DNA of 64,000 nt, taken from the NCBI GenBank assembly GCA_026119855.1, contig JAOWBW010000862.1, forward strand, positions 372,001 to 436,000, written 5' to 3'. This document shows, in pieces, positions 53,223 through 63,180 of this stretch; positions within the stretch are counted from its first letter, which is position 1, and each line of letters opens with the position of its first letter. The notes beneath the pieces are model-generated. The model was not told where the DNA came from. It saw nothing but the letters and a program-made list of their open reading frames with translations, and made no database searches. Made by a program: the position numbers and the translations under genes. This DNA is from Campanula takesimana. Taxonomy: Eukaryota > Streptophyta > Magnoliopsida > Asterales > Campanulaceae.

Positions 53223-53670
53223 AGAGGTTATAAAGAAGAAATTTGCACGAAAATGGAGTAAAGACAAAAAAAAAAATTGTAGAGAAAGGGAGAAGTCAGA
53301 GAGAGTAAGAAAGCAAGAAGAAAAGAGAGCAAATGGAGAGAGAGAACAGAGTGAGGAGAAGGAAGTTGATTGAGAGCGTTATCACCAAAAAGGTAAACAT
53401 GACGTCAGCCGACACAGAGATTTGGTGAGATGAGGCGAGTGATGCACACGCACAAGGTGACGTGGCTCAATGAGGAACGCGCGTGAGTGCGTCAGTATTT
53501 AAGGGTCAAACTGTGTCGCTTCACTTCCCTCATAAGTAGCACACAATAGAGTTTAATGGTGCATCAATCAATGCTGTAAGCATTAATTGCAATGGGACAT
53601 GCGCAGGGGTAAAGAAATAATTTCCCAAGAAATTTCAAAAAAAAGGACGAGGGAAAAATAATTGCACAAG
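53223..53670 (-). promoter_or_regulatory. Promoter-like and 5' leader region of the D1 extra ORF
   Basis: Just upstream of the ATG, the minus strand is a CT-rich stretch (CTCTGTTCTCTCTCTCC and similar, 53270-53360) typical of plant 5' leaders. Further upstream lie two ACGT-core boxes, TGACGTCA (53400-53407, perfect palindrome) and GCCACGTCA (53466-53458), and a TTAAATA stretch near 53497-53503. ACGT boxes are known bZIP sites. The region is cut at 53670 by element C. Confidence 0.45.
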
Positions 53671-53825
53671 TGTAAGTACCCCAATCTGAATTAAAACCAA
53701 CTTAGAGAAGTTCTTAGTACTATTTGAGGATAAACCTAATAGGCTAGGACCTCGCTAGGATAAACCAAAAACCTTAAGACTGTTCTGGAATAAAAGTAGA
53801 AAGTTCCAGATATTTCCAAGATAAA

Positions 53826-53898
53826 CCGTACGGATGGTTGGGCCCCAAAGATTCACCAGCCGTACGAATGGTATAGGACCTCCAGGTCCCTATAAATT
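53826..53898 (+). promoter_or_regulatory. LTR promoter of element C: two CGTACG sites and a TATA box
   Basis: CCGTACGG at 53826-53833 and CCGTACGA at 53860-53867 precede TATAAATT at 53891-53898. Order and spacing match element B. Confidence 0.65.
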
Positions 53899-54740
53899 AA
53901 AGCCCTTGATGATCATTTCAGGGGGGAGAAAATAGTTGAGGATAGGAAAACTATGTCCAAATTACAGCAGAAACATAAACACCATAAAACTTGAGTGAAA
54001 AGAGAGAGGAAGATAGGCCAAAACCAAGATAGTTGAGGCCTCCTTCTCCCCATCTTCTCTCCATCTCATACCTCGTTTATTATCTTGTTTATATTGTTGC
54101 TTATTTACATTGTTGTCTCTTTTACATTCCAAAATCCTTTACATTTATGTAACCTTATGAATTGGAACCAAGTCATGAGGTGATTCCATAATGCCCTCAT
54201 GCTTTATATGTGATTAAGGGTTGAAATCAAAGGATGATCATGACTTGTTATGTTTATGTCATTTACATTCTTGCCTTTACTTTCATGTATTTACTTTTGG
54301 CTTGGTGATACATTGCATATATGGAGAGAGCCTTGTACATTTATCTTGTATTTGTTTATCTTTGGTCATGATGATCATGTTTGGATGGTAAAGTTTCAAT
54401 CTTTATCATCCAAACTTTGATTTAGCCTTTAAAATGTCATATTTGGATGGTAAAGACTCAATCTTTATCCATCAAAAGGTTTATTTTGTTGTCCCAAAGG
54501 TTTAATCTTGGATGAATAATCCATTTGGATGTTAAAGTTTCAATCTTTACCCATTCAAATGGTTGTTTTGGCTCAAAAGCCATGTTCATCAACCTTCTTC
54601 AATTTTCTCCAATGATTGCCTTGATCATCTCCAAAACCATTGTTTTTGGCATCCAAATTGATGATCAAGAGTATAGGAATGTTGTTTCTGCCTGAAACTG
54701 GACTGTTTCTGATAAATCTGTAAAACCCCAGGACGAACCT

Positions 54741-54760
54741 AACCATCCGTACGGATGGTT
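54741..54760. promoter_or_regulatory. Perfect 20-bp palindrome in the LTR of element C
   Basis: AACCATCCGTACGGATGGTT equals its own reverse complement. The core CCGTACGG is the same as in the promoter sites; it lies about 850 bp downstream of the TATA box, in the transcribed part of the LTR. Element B has AGCCGTACGGCT at the matching place (for example 11752-11763). Confidence 0.6.
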
Positions 54761-55113
54761 TTTCCAGGGGATGTTTCTTCTGTTTAAACCTGATTTTGTC
54801 AAGATCTTTACAAATAAACCCTTTTCTGTTAATTTTCCAACATTTTCTGTTAAAAAGGCAGTTTCTCCCATTTTTAAAATACACACACACACACACTTGC
54901 ACATTTCGGTCAACAAACATAGGGAGACCCGGATTTCTGGGGCGGATTGGGTAAACTATGTTCTTCCCAAGACGTAACCTGACCTCCAAACTCATTTTCT
55001 CTAACCATTTTCGTTAACTTGGGTTTAAAATTAATTTAACGTGGTGACTCCGTTAACATGTAAAATAAAGTTTCGTGTTTGATCCCTCCCGTCTCCACGC
55101 GGGTATCTTACAG

Positions 55114-55131
55114 TGGCGACTCCGCTGGGGA
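55114..55131 (+). other. Primer binding site of element C
   Basis: TGGCGACTCCGCTGGGGA, one base after the LTR, identical over 18 bases to that of element B. Confidence 0.85.
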
Positions 55132-57153
55132 ATAGGTGTTTCCGAACTTCTTCGGGGATATCCTTGTGTGGGTCAAACTACCATCCCTGTTTGTTGACTT
55201 TATGTGCATATTTTGTGTGTTTAATGTTTCTGTTTTGATTTCTAGAAATGAGACTGTTCTGAGAACACCATAAACTGGGGCTAGATGGATCAGAAACTGG
55301 AAAATTGCAAAAATAATGGACCTCCTGAACCAGCAGTACGAATGGTCTGGCTGGGCCCACATAATGTTTCAAATTTGACACTTCTTGCAGGGCAGAAACA
55401 TTCTGATGGTCCTCTTGCTTCTGCTTCTCCAGGTTCCAATTTATAGCCTTTACTTGTGCACATAAGCCTTTATTTTCTTAGCCAAAATGGTTTTTTCAAA
55501 GCCTTGGTTATGCACAGATTTTTGACATAAAATTTTGGTTTTCAAATCCTTATTGTGCATACCCCTTTTCATAAAATTTTGGTTTCCAAAACCCTTGTTT
55601 GTGCACAATCTTTTTGTAGAAATTGATTTTTAAAGAACCTTGTTCTTCTCATAAAATTTTGGTTTTCAAAACCTTCTATTGTGAACGATTTTCATGTATA
55701 AAGTTTGATCTTCAAAAAAAAATTTACTTGTTCATATGCTTATTTGTTACTTGTGAAAATTACTTGTTCATTACTTGTTCATATCATGCTCACGATATTA
55801 AAATAAATCGAAAATTCCTATTTTAACTCAAAAGGGAACATAGGAGACCTCACACTACGCACTCGACCTTGTGCATGTCTCAATAACCCTCAAACCTGGA
55901 ATGGATGCCAGATGAAACTTGATTGGTGCTCTTGTGCCCTTCTCGTGCGCACGGGTCCGTTTCACCTCCCCAACCGAGCCGAGTTAACCACACATGTCCG
56001 TGACACATAAGTACCGTGACTATGGTTGGTTTTTGATCTAGCTCACGTCATCTTGTCCTTAATATGTGCCCGAGGTTAATTATAGCTAAATTAACGCCTA
56101 AATCCAAGACCCCTTGTAAAAACAAGTTTAATCAAGGTTATCTTTGACCCGGTCTTTGACTTATGCGTTAATTTTGACCATAATTAACCAAAGTCATATG
56201 TTAAAGATAGGACGACATTGTGTCATTAAGCCTTAATGCTTAGTCCATCCTAATTATCCTAAAGCCAAAGGATCAGGGTCCAAGATCCATCCTGAAAATG
56301 AGTTCATGCCAAAATTTCGTTAAGGCATTAAGTTAAATCTTGACCTTAACCAAAGCTTAATTATAATAAGAATGGCTTATGCATTAAAACTCCATGGCGC
56401 ACTAGACCTTAGGATTGGTGTCTTTTGGTCGGTAGAAGCCGCGTGCCCTATAGGACCCTCACCCGGGATAGTCCATCCTTGGGAGTATGCAAGGCAGGTG
56501 AAAAACGAGGGGCTTATAGACGTAGTGATGGCCTCCACTGATCCAGGTTTTAGAGTAGTTGCGAAAGAGAAGAGAAATATTTTCCAACCATTTAAGAATA
56601 AAAAAGAGTTTTAAATAAACTTGAACGGATAATTAATTGCACATTGCATGATTGCTCCGTCTTGTCCCTTCCTCGCATATTGTTTGCCATATGATGTTAA
56701 TTAAAGTTATTCTTTGCTCATTAGACAATAAAAAATGGCCAAACAAATAATGAAATATCTCGTTAAGCTTTAGGATTAGTTTCTTATGCTCCCGTTAGAT
56801 TCTTAGGAATAGTCCCCTATGAATCCGTTGAGTCCTTGGAAAATCTCCAAGGCACCTGTCAATCATTGGATGGATTCTGAAGATTCCATTAAACCCTTAG
56901 GATTATTCGCCTAACCACCCATTGAGCCCTTAAGATTAGTCGCCTAAGCATCCGTTACAACCTTGTAAATAGGTCCCCGCTAGAATTTCGGATGGATTCA
57001 AGATCCTATTAAATCCCGTCCAACTTCCACTCCATAGGTCTAAGCATAACGGTCATGTCCCACTAGTAGCATGAGCATTAAGCCCATAGCCCAAGCGTTC
57101 ACCCAATGTTTACCCGAGCCTAAATTACCCATTTTTCTTCCCCCGTAGCTCGG
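55132..57153 (+). other. Leader of element C
   Basis: About 2 kb with no supported gene. 55450-55700 repeats TTTTGGTTTTCAAA-like words about every 50-60 bp. The block 56430-56590 is conserved with element B (19970-20100). Between 56700 and 57010, degenerate phrases with CCGTT and TTAGGATTAG recur about every 50 bp, where B has its exact 52-bp array. Confidence 0.5.
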
Positions 57154-57492
57154 ATGAAGTGGAAGAGAACATCATGTCGCTACCTAGTGCGTGTGGAGTC
57201 AGAAAGTTCCCCGGTCACTACAACTTCTTCGACCTGGTACCTCGGAAAGACCACTTCAGTGAATAGTAGCTTGGGAAATGACGTCGCGGATAATCCGGAT
57301 AGACCAACGAAAGAAGAGTTGCTCCAAGCTCTAGAAGCCTCCGGGGCTAAGGAAGAAGTCATCACAAAGAGTCATAAAGAAACACAAAATCCGTTTGATG
57401 AGTCGACGAGACAAAGAGGTGTTACAGCTCTATTTCAAAATGATGGGCCCTTCACCAAAGTTACCAACCACAAACAAGAGGTAGAAGCCACC
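57154..57492 (+). CDS. Gag N-terminal part, element C (truncated by D2)
   Basis: Starts MKWKRTSCRYLVRVESESSP and runs through KEELLQALEASGAKEEVITK to NHKQEVEAT before D2 begins. It is collinear with B gag (19028-18696) at roughly 70 per cent identity by eye and keeps Gln where B has a stop. The open frame continues to 57585 only by reading into the D2 LTR. No known domain is in this part; assignment rests on its position before the Tat-type knuckle in B. Confidence 0.65.
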
Positions 57493-58880
57493 TGTTGGTC
57501 CCAGAGGGGAAACAAGGGTATAAAATCGCTAGAGGGGGGGGTGAATACCATTTTAAAATTCTTTTCAAACCCTTTTGAAAATTAATGGCAAATGCGCACA
57601 TCTAAAATTTTGGCTAAGTATAGCGCGCAATGAGAGTGTGAAATGCACAGCAGAAACTTAAAGCAATCACTGATGCGCAGGAGTGTAAAAACGCACGCAC
57701 TAAGTTTGGCTTAAAGAGAGGTGCAAAATGGTACTTAGGCAGAAAGCAAACAAACACAATTCAAACAGTGCAAGACAATCTACAAAGATCAAACAAAGCA
57801 GTATATCAGAAAAACAAGAAAGTAAAATGAAAAACAGAATAACGAGACAAGCTATTTGGAGAGGTTCGATCGGAAAGATCTACGTCCTCTACCAAGATGG
57901 TTAGTCTTGGATTTCTAACGAAGAGATTTATATTATTTTGAGGAGCTTTTACAAGATTACAAGAATCAAAACTCGAAACTAAATCTATGCTTTAAAGAAC
58001 AAATCCTAGACAAAACCGGTGTATCTCTAGAAGTATGATCGATGAGATCAGAACTTCAAGAGGTGTGTGTGTGTTAGAAATCTGGGCTCTATAGATCTAT
58101 TAGATGGAGAGCACAAGATAATCTGGTGTTACAAGGCTTTAGGATCTGGGCTTGGTAAGGTATGAAGATATGAAGGTTGTTCTTGAGAATTCTAGAAATG
58201 AGCAGGCAATCTTCAAACCTTCAAAGTTTCTTTTTGGAAGAAAAAACTCAAGCAACTTGGAAATGAGGATGAGCAGGCTATTTATAGCTGAGCTTCAAAA
58301 ACTAGCCGTTGGAGCTCTGAGCAAGGACGATGAGCTGGCACAATATGATTGGTGCGCATGTGTCCTTTGTAGCCGTTGGAGACAGAGCAAGAGGAAAAGA
58401 TTCAAATCTTCTTCTAGAAGGATGACAGCTGTCTTTATTTGAAATTTCTTACTAAGGCGTGTCTCCATCTACGTGTATGCTGAGTGTGCTTGTTTTGTCG
58501 TATGCACACCTCAGCACTTTGGCTCATTCCAAAAAGCGTAGCTTGTCTTGACGCTTTCCAAGCTTCTAGAATATGAGATCAAAAGATAAGAGAATGGACC
58601 AATGTAAATATTTGCGCGCATGAAAATCATGCGCATTGAGTGTGTGTATATGGGTACTGAGCATGGGAGTCATGCGCACTACACTTGGACATCAGCAAGT
58701 GAGACCTCAAATTCAAAGTGTAAGCCCTAATCACTAAGCCTAATCTATAAGAGGACTTAGCTAAAAATTGAAGTTATAAAACTTCTTACATAGGGTCCTA
58801 AAGTCCTTAAAATATACTTAGGTGATGGGATCAATCAATTCTAACATAATTAAAGGGTTAAGAGATAAGCATACCCAACA
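57493..58880 (-). repeat. 3' LTR of D2 (1388 bp)
   Basis: TGTTGGTCCC...CCCAACA, then ATCATCCCCTAAAT, a decayed reversed polypurine tract. It is collinear with 9395-10723 except for the block 58376-58480, which D1 lacks. Confidence 0.9.
58278..58381 (-). promoter_or_regulatory. LTR promoter of D2: TATA box with a duplicated upstream motif
   Basis: CTATAAATAG (58278-58287 on the minus strand) has two copies of TAGCCGTTGGAG upstream at 58303-58314 and 58370-58381, and a TGCGCA palindrome at 58353-58358. The motif contains AACGG on the minus strand, a MYB-type core; that link is only suggestive. Confidence 0.5.
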
Positions 58881-59382
58881 ATCATCCCCTAAATGATTGA
58901 TTCCATTACCTACTATAACAAAGGTAATTCATTGTACTTGATAATAACATGTCCATAAAAATGTAAATGGTAAATCATGCCTCAAGTCAATGTACACACT
59001 AGCCAGTATTATAGATTTCTAGTCTATCCAAAAGAAATAAACTTACAATATGGGAAAGACAGAAATATCGTTCAGCACATACAAAATATTATGAGTTTAA
59101 GTTTAAGTATGCATTTAAACTGGATCTTTAAACATCATGCAAGGAAATATGAGCAGTTATAAATATGCGCATGAAGTTCAGTTTAAATAATGCATTCATT
59201 ATTCCACAAACGAATGGTTTGAATTGAACAAGGTTTTGAGAAACGCAATGATGCATTCTTCTCATTAAAACTTGAAATATAAGAGTTACAAAGTATAAGT
59301 TTTACATGGAAGAAAAATTAAAAACAAAAATGAAATGCGCATCAAAACAAATTACCTATGCGCAGCAAAAGGAATTACAATT
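58881..59382 (-). other. Polypurine tract and 3' untranslated region of D2
   Basis: Aligns with 10724-11220 of D1; no gene seen. Several TGCGCA words. Confidence 0.7.
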
Positions 59383-61883
59383 CTAATCTATGTTGATTCT
59401 TGAGAGCGCTTCCCTTAAATCGTTCTGAAGACTTGTAAACTTGTTCATCAGCTCTATCTGTAGTTGCTGAAACTTCGCATTGTATTCCACTTTATTGAAT
59501 CCATTTTCAAGCGCATCAATTTGATTTGATAGAGTTTGCTATGATGAAAGAATTAAATCCTGAATGGCTTGCTGCGCATCCACTATATTCTTGTTCAGCT
59601 CCACTTGAACCATATTTTGACTGGCTTGCATATCTAGCATAGCTTGATTCATCTTCCCGTTGAAAGTATCTCCAAACTGGACTAAGCAGTTAGTCATAAG
59701 ACTTTTAAGCGCATCAAGGGAGGAGGAGGAGCTGGAATCACTTGGCGTAAAGTTCTCAAGCGCATTCAAAATTTTGGCAGTTTCGATTTGAAGCACCTCA
59801 TTAAGAGTGTTTGCCAAGGAGCACATTTCTTCATTCAAACCATGAACAGAAGGAATCTTTGAAATAGCAGTAGTAAGAATACCAAAGTCATGCTCAATGT
59901 CTTGGCGCAGAGAATCAAGGTTTTGAGGCGCAGCTTTAGAACTGGTTGCCTTTGGTGCAGAACTCTCTCCCTTAATGGCACAATCAATGGCCTGTAGCAT
60001 ACTGGCCTGTGCATCGAGCCTAGCAGCCTGCGTATCCAGTTGCTCTTGAATCTTCGTCTGCTCAGTCTGGAACAGTCTGGAGCATTGCTATGATCTGGCG
60101 CATGTCTGTTGAGGAACTGGAGCTGGTGGAACGACAGGTTGGGAAGTCTGAGAAGCACCAGTTGCATGCGCAGGAATAATGACAGCAGCAGGAGTTGAAG
60201 AGAAAGGCACATAAACTGGAGAGGGAGTAGGCAAGTAGTCCTCAAAACTTGAATCAGCTTCATCCTCAATAATTGGCGCATCAGGATCATAGGTAGGATC
60301 AGGCGCATCATAAGCAAAGCCTTCACCATCAATGAAGATGGGTGGGGCTTGCTGCGCAGCATTCCTGTGTACAACAGTAGCTAGCCTTGCCTGCCTTGCA
60401 ATTTCACGCGCAGTCATAGCAGTGCGCGGAGGAGAAGAAATAGGAGAATGCCTTGGAGGATCAGATTCAATATCAGATAAACCTTGCATAGAGCGTTTAG
60501 AGGCAAGCTTCTTCAGTGTGCGTTTTGTCTTGCGCTTCTTGGCTGATAGAGGGATTTCATCCTCACTTGAAGTATCCTTGTGAGGCTCCCCCTGAGCTGG
60601 CGTAGCAGTAGAAGGACCAGCAGAAGAAGGTTTTGAAGGGCTGAGAAGAGGATCGGTGGAGGCACCTTCAAAGACATCTTCCTCTTGTGCCTGCTGAAAA
60701 GTAGAGGCGCACAGATTCATGTGCAGGAGGAGCAGGTGCAGCAACATCAGCATCCGAAATATGAACCTTATCATCAGATTCATCAAGTAAAGTTTTGGAC
60801 TCCTTAGCCTTCTTCTTCTTATTCTTGAGCGCAACAAACTTGGCCTTTTTGGATTTCTTTGGAGGCTCTGGCTCAGCAACAACCTTGCGCTTAGGGGCAG
60901 GCACAACAGGTTCTCTAATGGTGATACCAGGCGCAACAGAAGATTGCTTTTCCTTCTTCTTCTTGCGTGGCGCATCTGCAGTGGCCTTGCCTTTTTCCTT
61001 ATCACCAACCTTATTCAGAACAGACTCATCTTCAGAGTCTGAGCCAGATGAAGATTCTTCCTCAGGGTTAGAAACTGGAGGAGAGCCTTTATCTTCCAGA
61101 TGAATGTCTTCAAATGGTTTGAGGGGATCCGCAGACCAATACATGAAGTAATCATAATTGTTGACATCATGGCAAATGTTTTGAAGAAATACGCGTGTAT
61201 AAGTGCGCGTGGCCGTGACATCGACTTTAAGAGAATGGTCTGCATCTACCAGTTTGCGCACAGAAGGAAAGCGCATGAGAATGGCAGTGAGAATCCTGTA
61301 ATGCATTTTATACTTGGGTGGTTTCTTGGGGTCTTGCGCCTTCTTCTTGTAGACAAGCAGACAACGCACCAACTCCTCAAAAATGATCTCTTCCCAACTC
61401 AACTTTTTGGATTTAAATATGGCAGCGCAGCACATCCATTGCTTGCTGATAAATGTGGACTTGTTGCCATTCTTGCAATTGATAGTATCTCCAATTAGAG
61501 TGCAGAGATGATACATCAAATCCCCAATTTTTTTCCTATCATGGTTGTTATATTGACCAACCAGAGTAGGAATCTTGATCAGTTTTTGCGCAACTCTATC
61601 TTTCGTATGCTGAGATAACTTCTTTCTGTTGCACGAAGGAAAACCCAGTCTGACGAATGTGCGCGTAGTTGATTGTGACAGAAACTCCACAGATAGAACT
61701 CTTCAGATAAGGAACGGTGGAATCATCATAAACGCGGTCGATCTCTTCCGCATTGCTGAAGAATTCGTCGATGTAGGAAGGTAGAATGAAAGACTGTCCT
61801 TTGGTGAAGAGGGGCAGAATGCCAGACTCTTCCATGATCTCTATCATATAGTGCCCAAGCGCTTCCCTTTTAAGATCATCCAC
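59383..61883 (-). pseudogene. Extra ORF of D2 with a plant-transposon-protein-like domain (broken)
   Basis: Segments in order: 61883-61596 (REALGHYMIEIMEESGILPL, PSYIDEFFSNAEEIDRVYDD, SICGVSVTINYAHIRQT); after a frameshift 61690-60668 (VAQKLIKIPTLVGQYNNHD, KQWMCCAAIFKSKKLSWEE, KKKAQDPKKPPKYKMHYRIL, then Lys/Glu-rich low complexity); after a second frameshift 61008-60088 (Ser/Pro-rich, IFIDGEGFAYDAPDPTYDPD); and, in the same frame, 60000-59539 (FNGKMNQAMLDMQASQNMVQ). After a TAG the frame ends QTLSNQIDALENGF...REALSRINID at 59383. Layout: N-terminal globular domain, disordered basic/acidic middle with nuclear-signal-like Lys clusters, C-terminal coiled coil. The homologue in D1 has independent lesions. 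Function unknown; gag-like and envelope-like roles are both possible. Confidence 0.72.
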
Positions 61884-62412
61884 ATCAAATTCCCAACCGG
61901 GAATGAAATAATTTAGATTCTGCGCATAATAAAGAATGATAAGTTAGATCTGGTCATGCGCATGGAGAGAAGTGCATACGCATGAGCTAGACTCCATACT
62001 TGGAAAATATCACAAATATAAAGGGAAAAAATGTCCAAAAATATAAATTTAAATCACACGCCTAAAATGGGTGCGAAAAGAATAAACATAATCAAAAATT
62101 AAAGAAAGGCACACCATATGACTTTTCACCAAGAACACAAGGAACATGCATTAAATACACGAAGAACACGAAAATATCAACGTGTTCTAAAATGCATAAA
62201 AAGCATATCAAAATGTTCGTAATGAAAAATCATACACAAACAAGTAAACAAAAACAACAACAACAAGATCAACAATCCAGAATCTGAGAAAAATGAAAAA
62301 GGAATTTGAAAAGCCATAAACACAAAAATCACAGAGATCATACCAAATGAGCATTGATCATAAAAAAATTACATGTATGAGTAGATATAAGTAAATCGAG
62401 CATATTAAAATT
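61884..62412 (-). other. Intron-like AT-rich stretch of the D2 extra ORF
   Basis: Follows D1 52593-53090 closely (ATGAGTAGATAT, TTTTCACCAAGAACACA) and then stops at about 62405, where integrase begins. Confidence 0.55.
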
Positions 62413-62886
62413 ACCTTCATCTGCTTTGGCGTAGAATTTACCTCTATGATCTTTGCCATTGTAGAGGATATAGCATTTGCAGCAAAAAATCTTGAAGAAA
62501 GAAATGTTGGGAACTCTTCCTCTCCATAGCTCATATGGAGTTTTGTTGTACGCTTTGTTGATGAGGGATCTATTCTGAGTAAAGCACGCAGTGTTGAAAG
62601 CTTCTCCCCAGAAATACTTTGGAAGCTTTGCTTCTGCTATCATTGTTTTTCCAGCCTCAATCAACGTTCGATTCTTTCTTTCCACAACGCCATTTTGTTG
62701 AGGAACTCCAGCCGCAGAGAAATTGTGATCAATCCCATGGTCGTCACAATATTGAGCAACACCGTTATTCTTAAATTCAGTTCCATTGTCTGATCTAACG
62801 CTCACGATGTCGTTTTCCTTTTGAGTTTGGAGCTTTCGAAAAAGAGCAGTCAAGATATCATAGCAGTCATTTTTGGATATCATCAT
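62413..62886 (-). CDS. SIRE-type copia integrase core, element D2 (truncated)
   Basis: Carries the second Asp and the Glu of the DDE triad in VRSDNGTEFKNNGVAQYCDD and GVPQQNGVVERKNRTL, then AKLPKYFWGEAFNTACF and KTPYELWRGRVPNISFF. It breaks off at KADEG, just before the usual continuation; the ten or so following residues up to 62338 come from the joined intron-like DNA. Upstream a TAA at 62887-62889 separates it in frame from the pre-integrase segment. Confidence 0.88.
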
Positions 62887-62904
62887 TTCAACCCATGTGT
62901 ATCT

Positions 62905-63156
62905 TTAGTAGTCATCCACCACAACTAAGGTATACTTGTTTCGTCTAATTCTCGCGGTGGTGACAGGTCCAAACAGATCCATGTGAAGCAGTTGTAAACA
63001 TTTGGAAATTGAGGAAGCAATTTTGTTGGAGAAAGACTGATTAGGTTGTTTACCAAGCTGGCATGCTGCGCATTTTCGATCATGATAGTCAGCTAATTTG
63101 GGAAGTCCTTTGACAAGATCTTCCCGTCCTAGCTTAGCCAAATACTTGAAGTTCAA
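62905..63156 (-). CDS. SIRE-type pre-integrase zinc region and integrase start, element D2
   Basis: 83 residues with HDRKCAACQLGKQ (the CC half of the HHCC motif) and LLHMDLFGPV (first Asp of the DDE triad). The HH half (KRLSHLNF) lies at the start, next to a TAG (63178-63180) in the same frame where SIRE elements have Trp. Confidence 0.85.
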   Translation of the reverse strand: MNFKYLAKLGREDLVKGLPKLADYHDRKCAACQLGKQPNQSFSNKIASSISKCLQLLHMDLFGPVTTARIRRNKYTLVVVDDY

Positions 63157-63180
63157 ATGACTTAAGCGCTTATTCCATAG

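Larger units (their letters stand above)
9395..53670 (-). mobile_element. SIRE/Maximus-like copia element D1, interrupted by element B
   Basis: The visible parts are the 3' LTR (9395-10723), polypurine tract, untranslated 3' region, a large extra ORF split by element B (11221-11378 and 50071-52592), and the ORF's own upstream region to 53670, where element C begins. The layout matches D2 at 57493-62412 segment by segment. The LTR wording (TGTTGGTCCC, then CTAGAGAGGGGGTGAATAG) and the SIRE-type integrase preserved in D2 support the lineage. No RT, integrase or gag of D1 is inside the window. The 5 bases before the LTR are GTACC; the matching target copy would lie beyond 64000. Confidence 0.75.
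53671..55112 (+). repeat. 5' LTR of element C (1442 bp)
   Basis: TGTAAGTACC...ATCTTACA, followed after one base by the primer binding site. It is alignable with the inverse of element B LTRs around the promoter (TGATCATTTCAGGGGGGAG follows the TATA box in both). Confidence 0.88.
53671..57492 (+). mobile_element. Tat/Ogre-like gypsy element C, 5' part, plus strand
   Basis: 5' LTR (53671-55112), primer site identical to that of element B, leader and N-terminal gag; the rest is displaced by D2 at 57493. LTR ends TGTAAG/CTTACA, promoter layout and gag wording all match B, but the sequence is clearly diverged and in the opposite orientation. It inserted into the promoter region of the D1 extra ORF (left flank ACAAG). 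Confidence 0.85.

Noticed and set aside
56372..56614. 80-residue plus-strand ORF in the element C leader with a B counterpart
   Set aside because: The differences between B and C are mostly amino-acid changing, so conservation is better explained at nucleic-acid level; kept as a finding, not a gene.
53671..57492. Element C as a third copy of B
   Set aside because: LTR, leader and gag are diverged throughout, the orientation is opposite and the arrays differ; it is a related family, not part of the tandem duplication.
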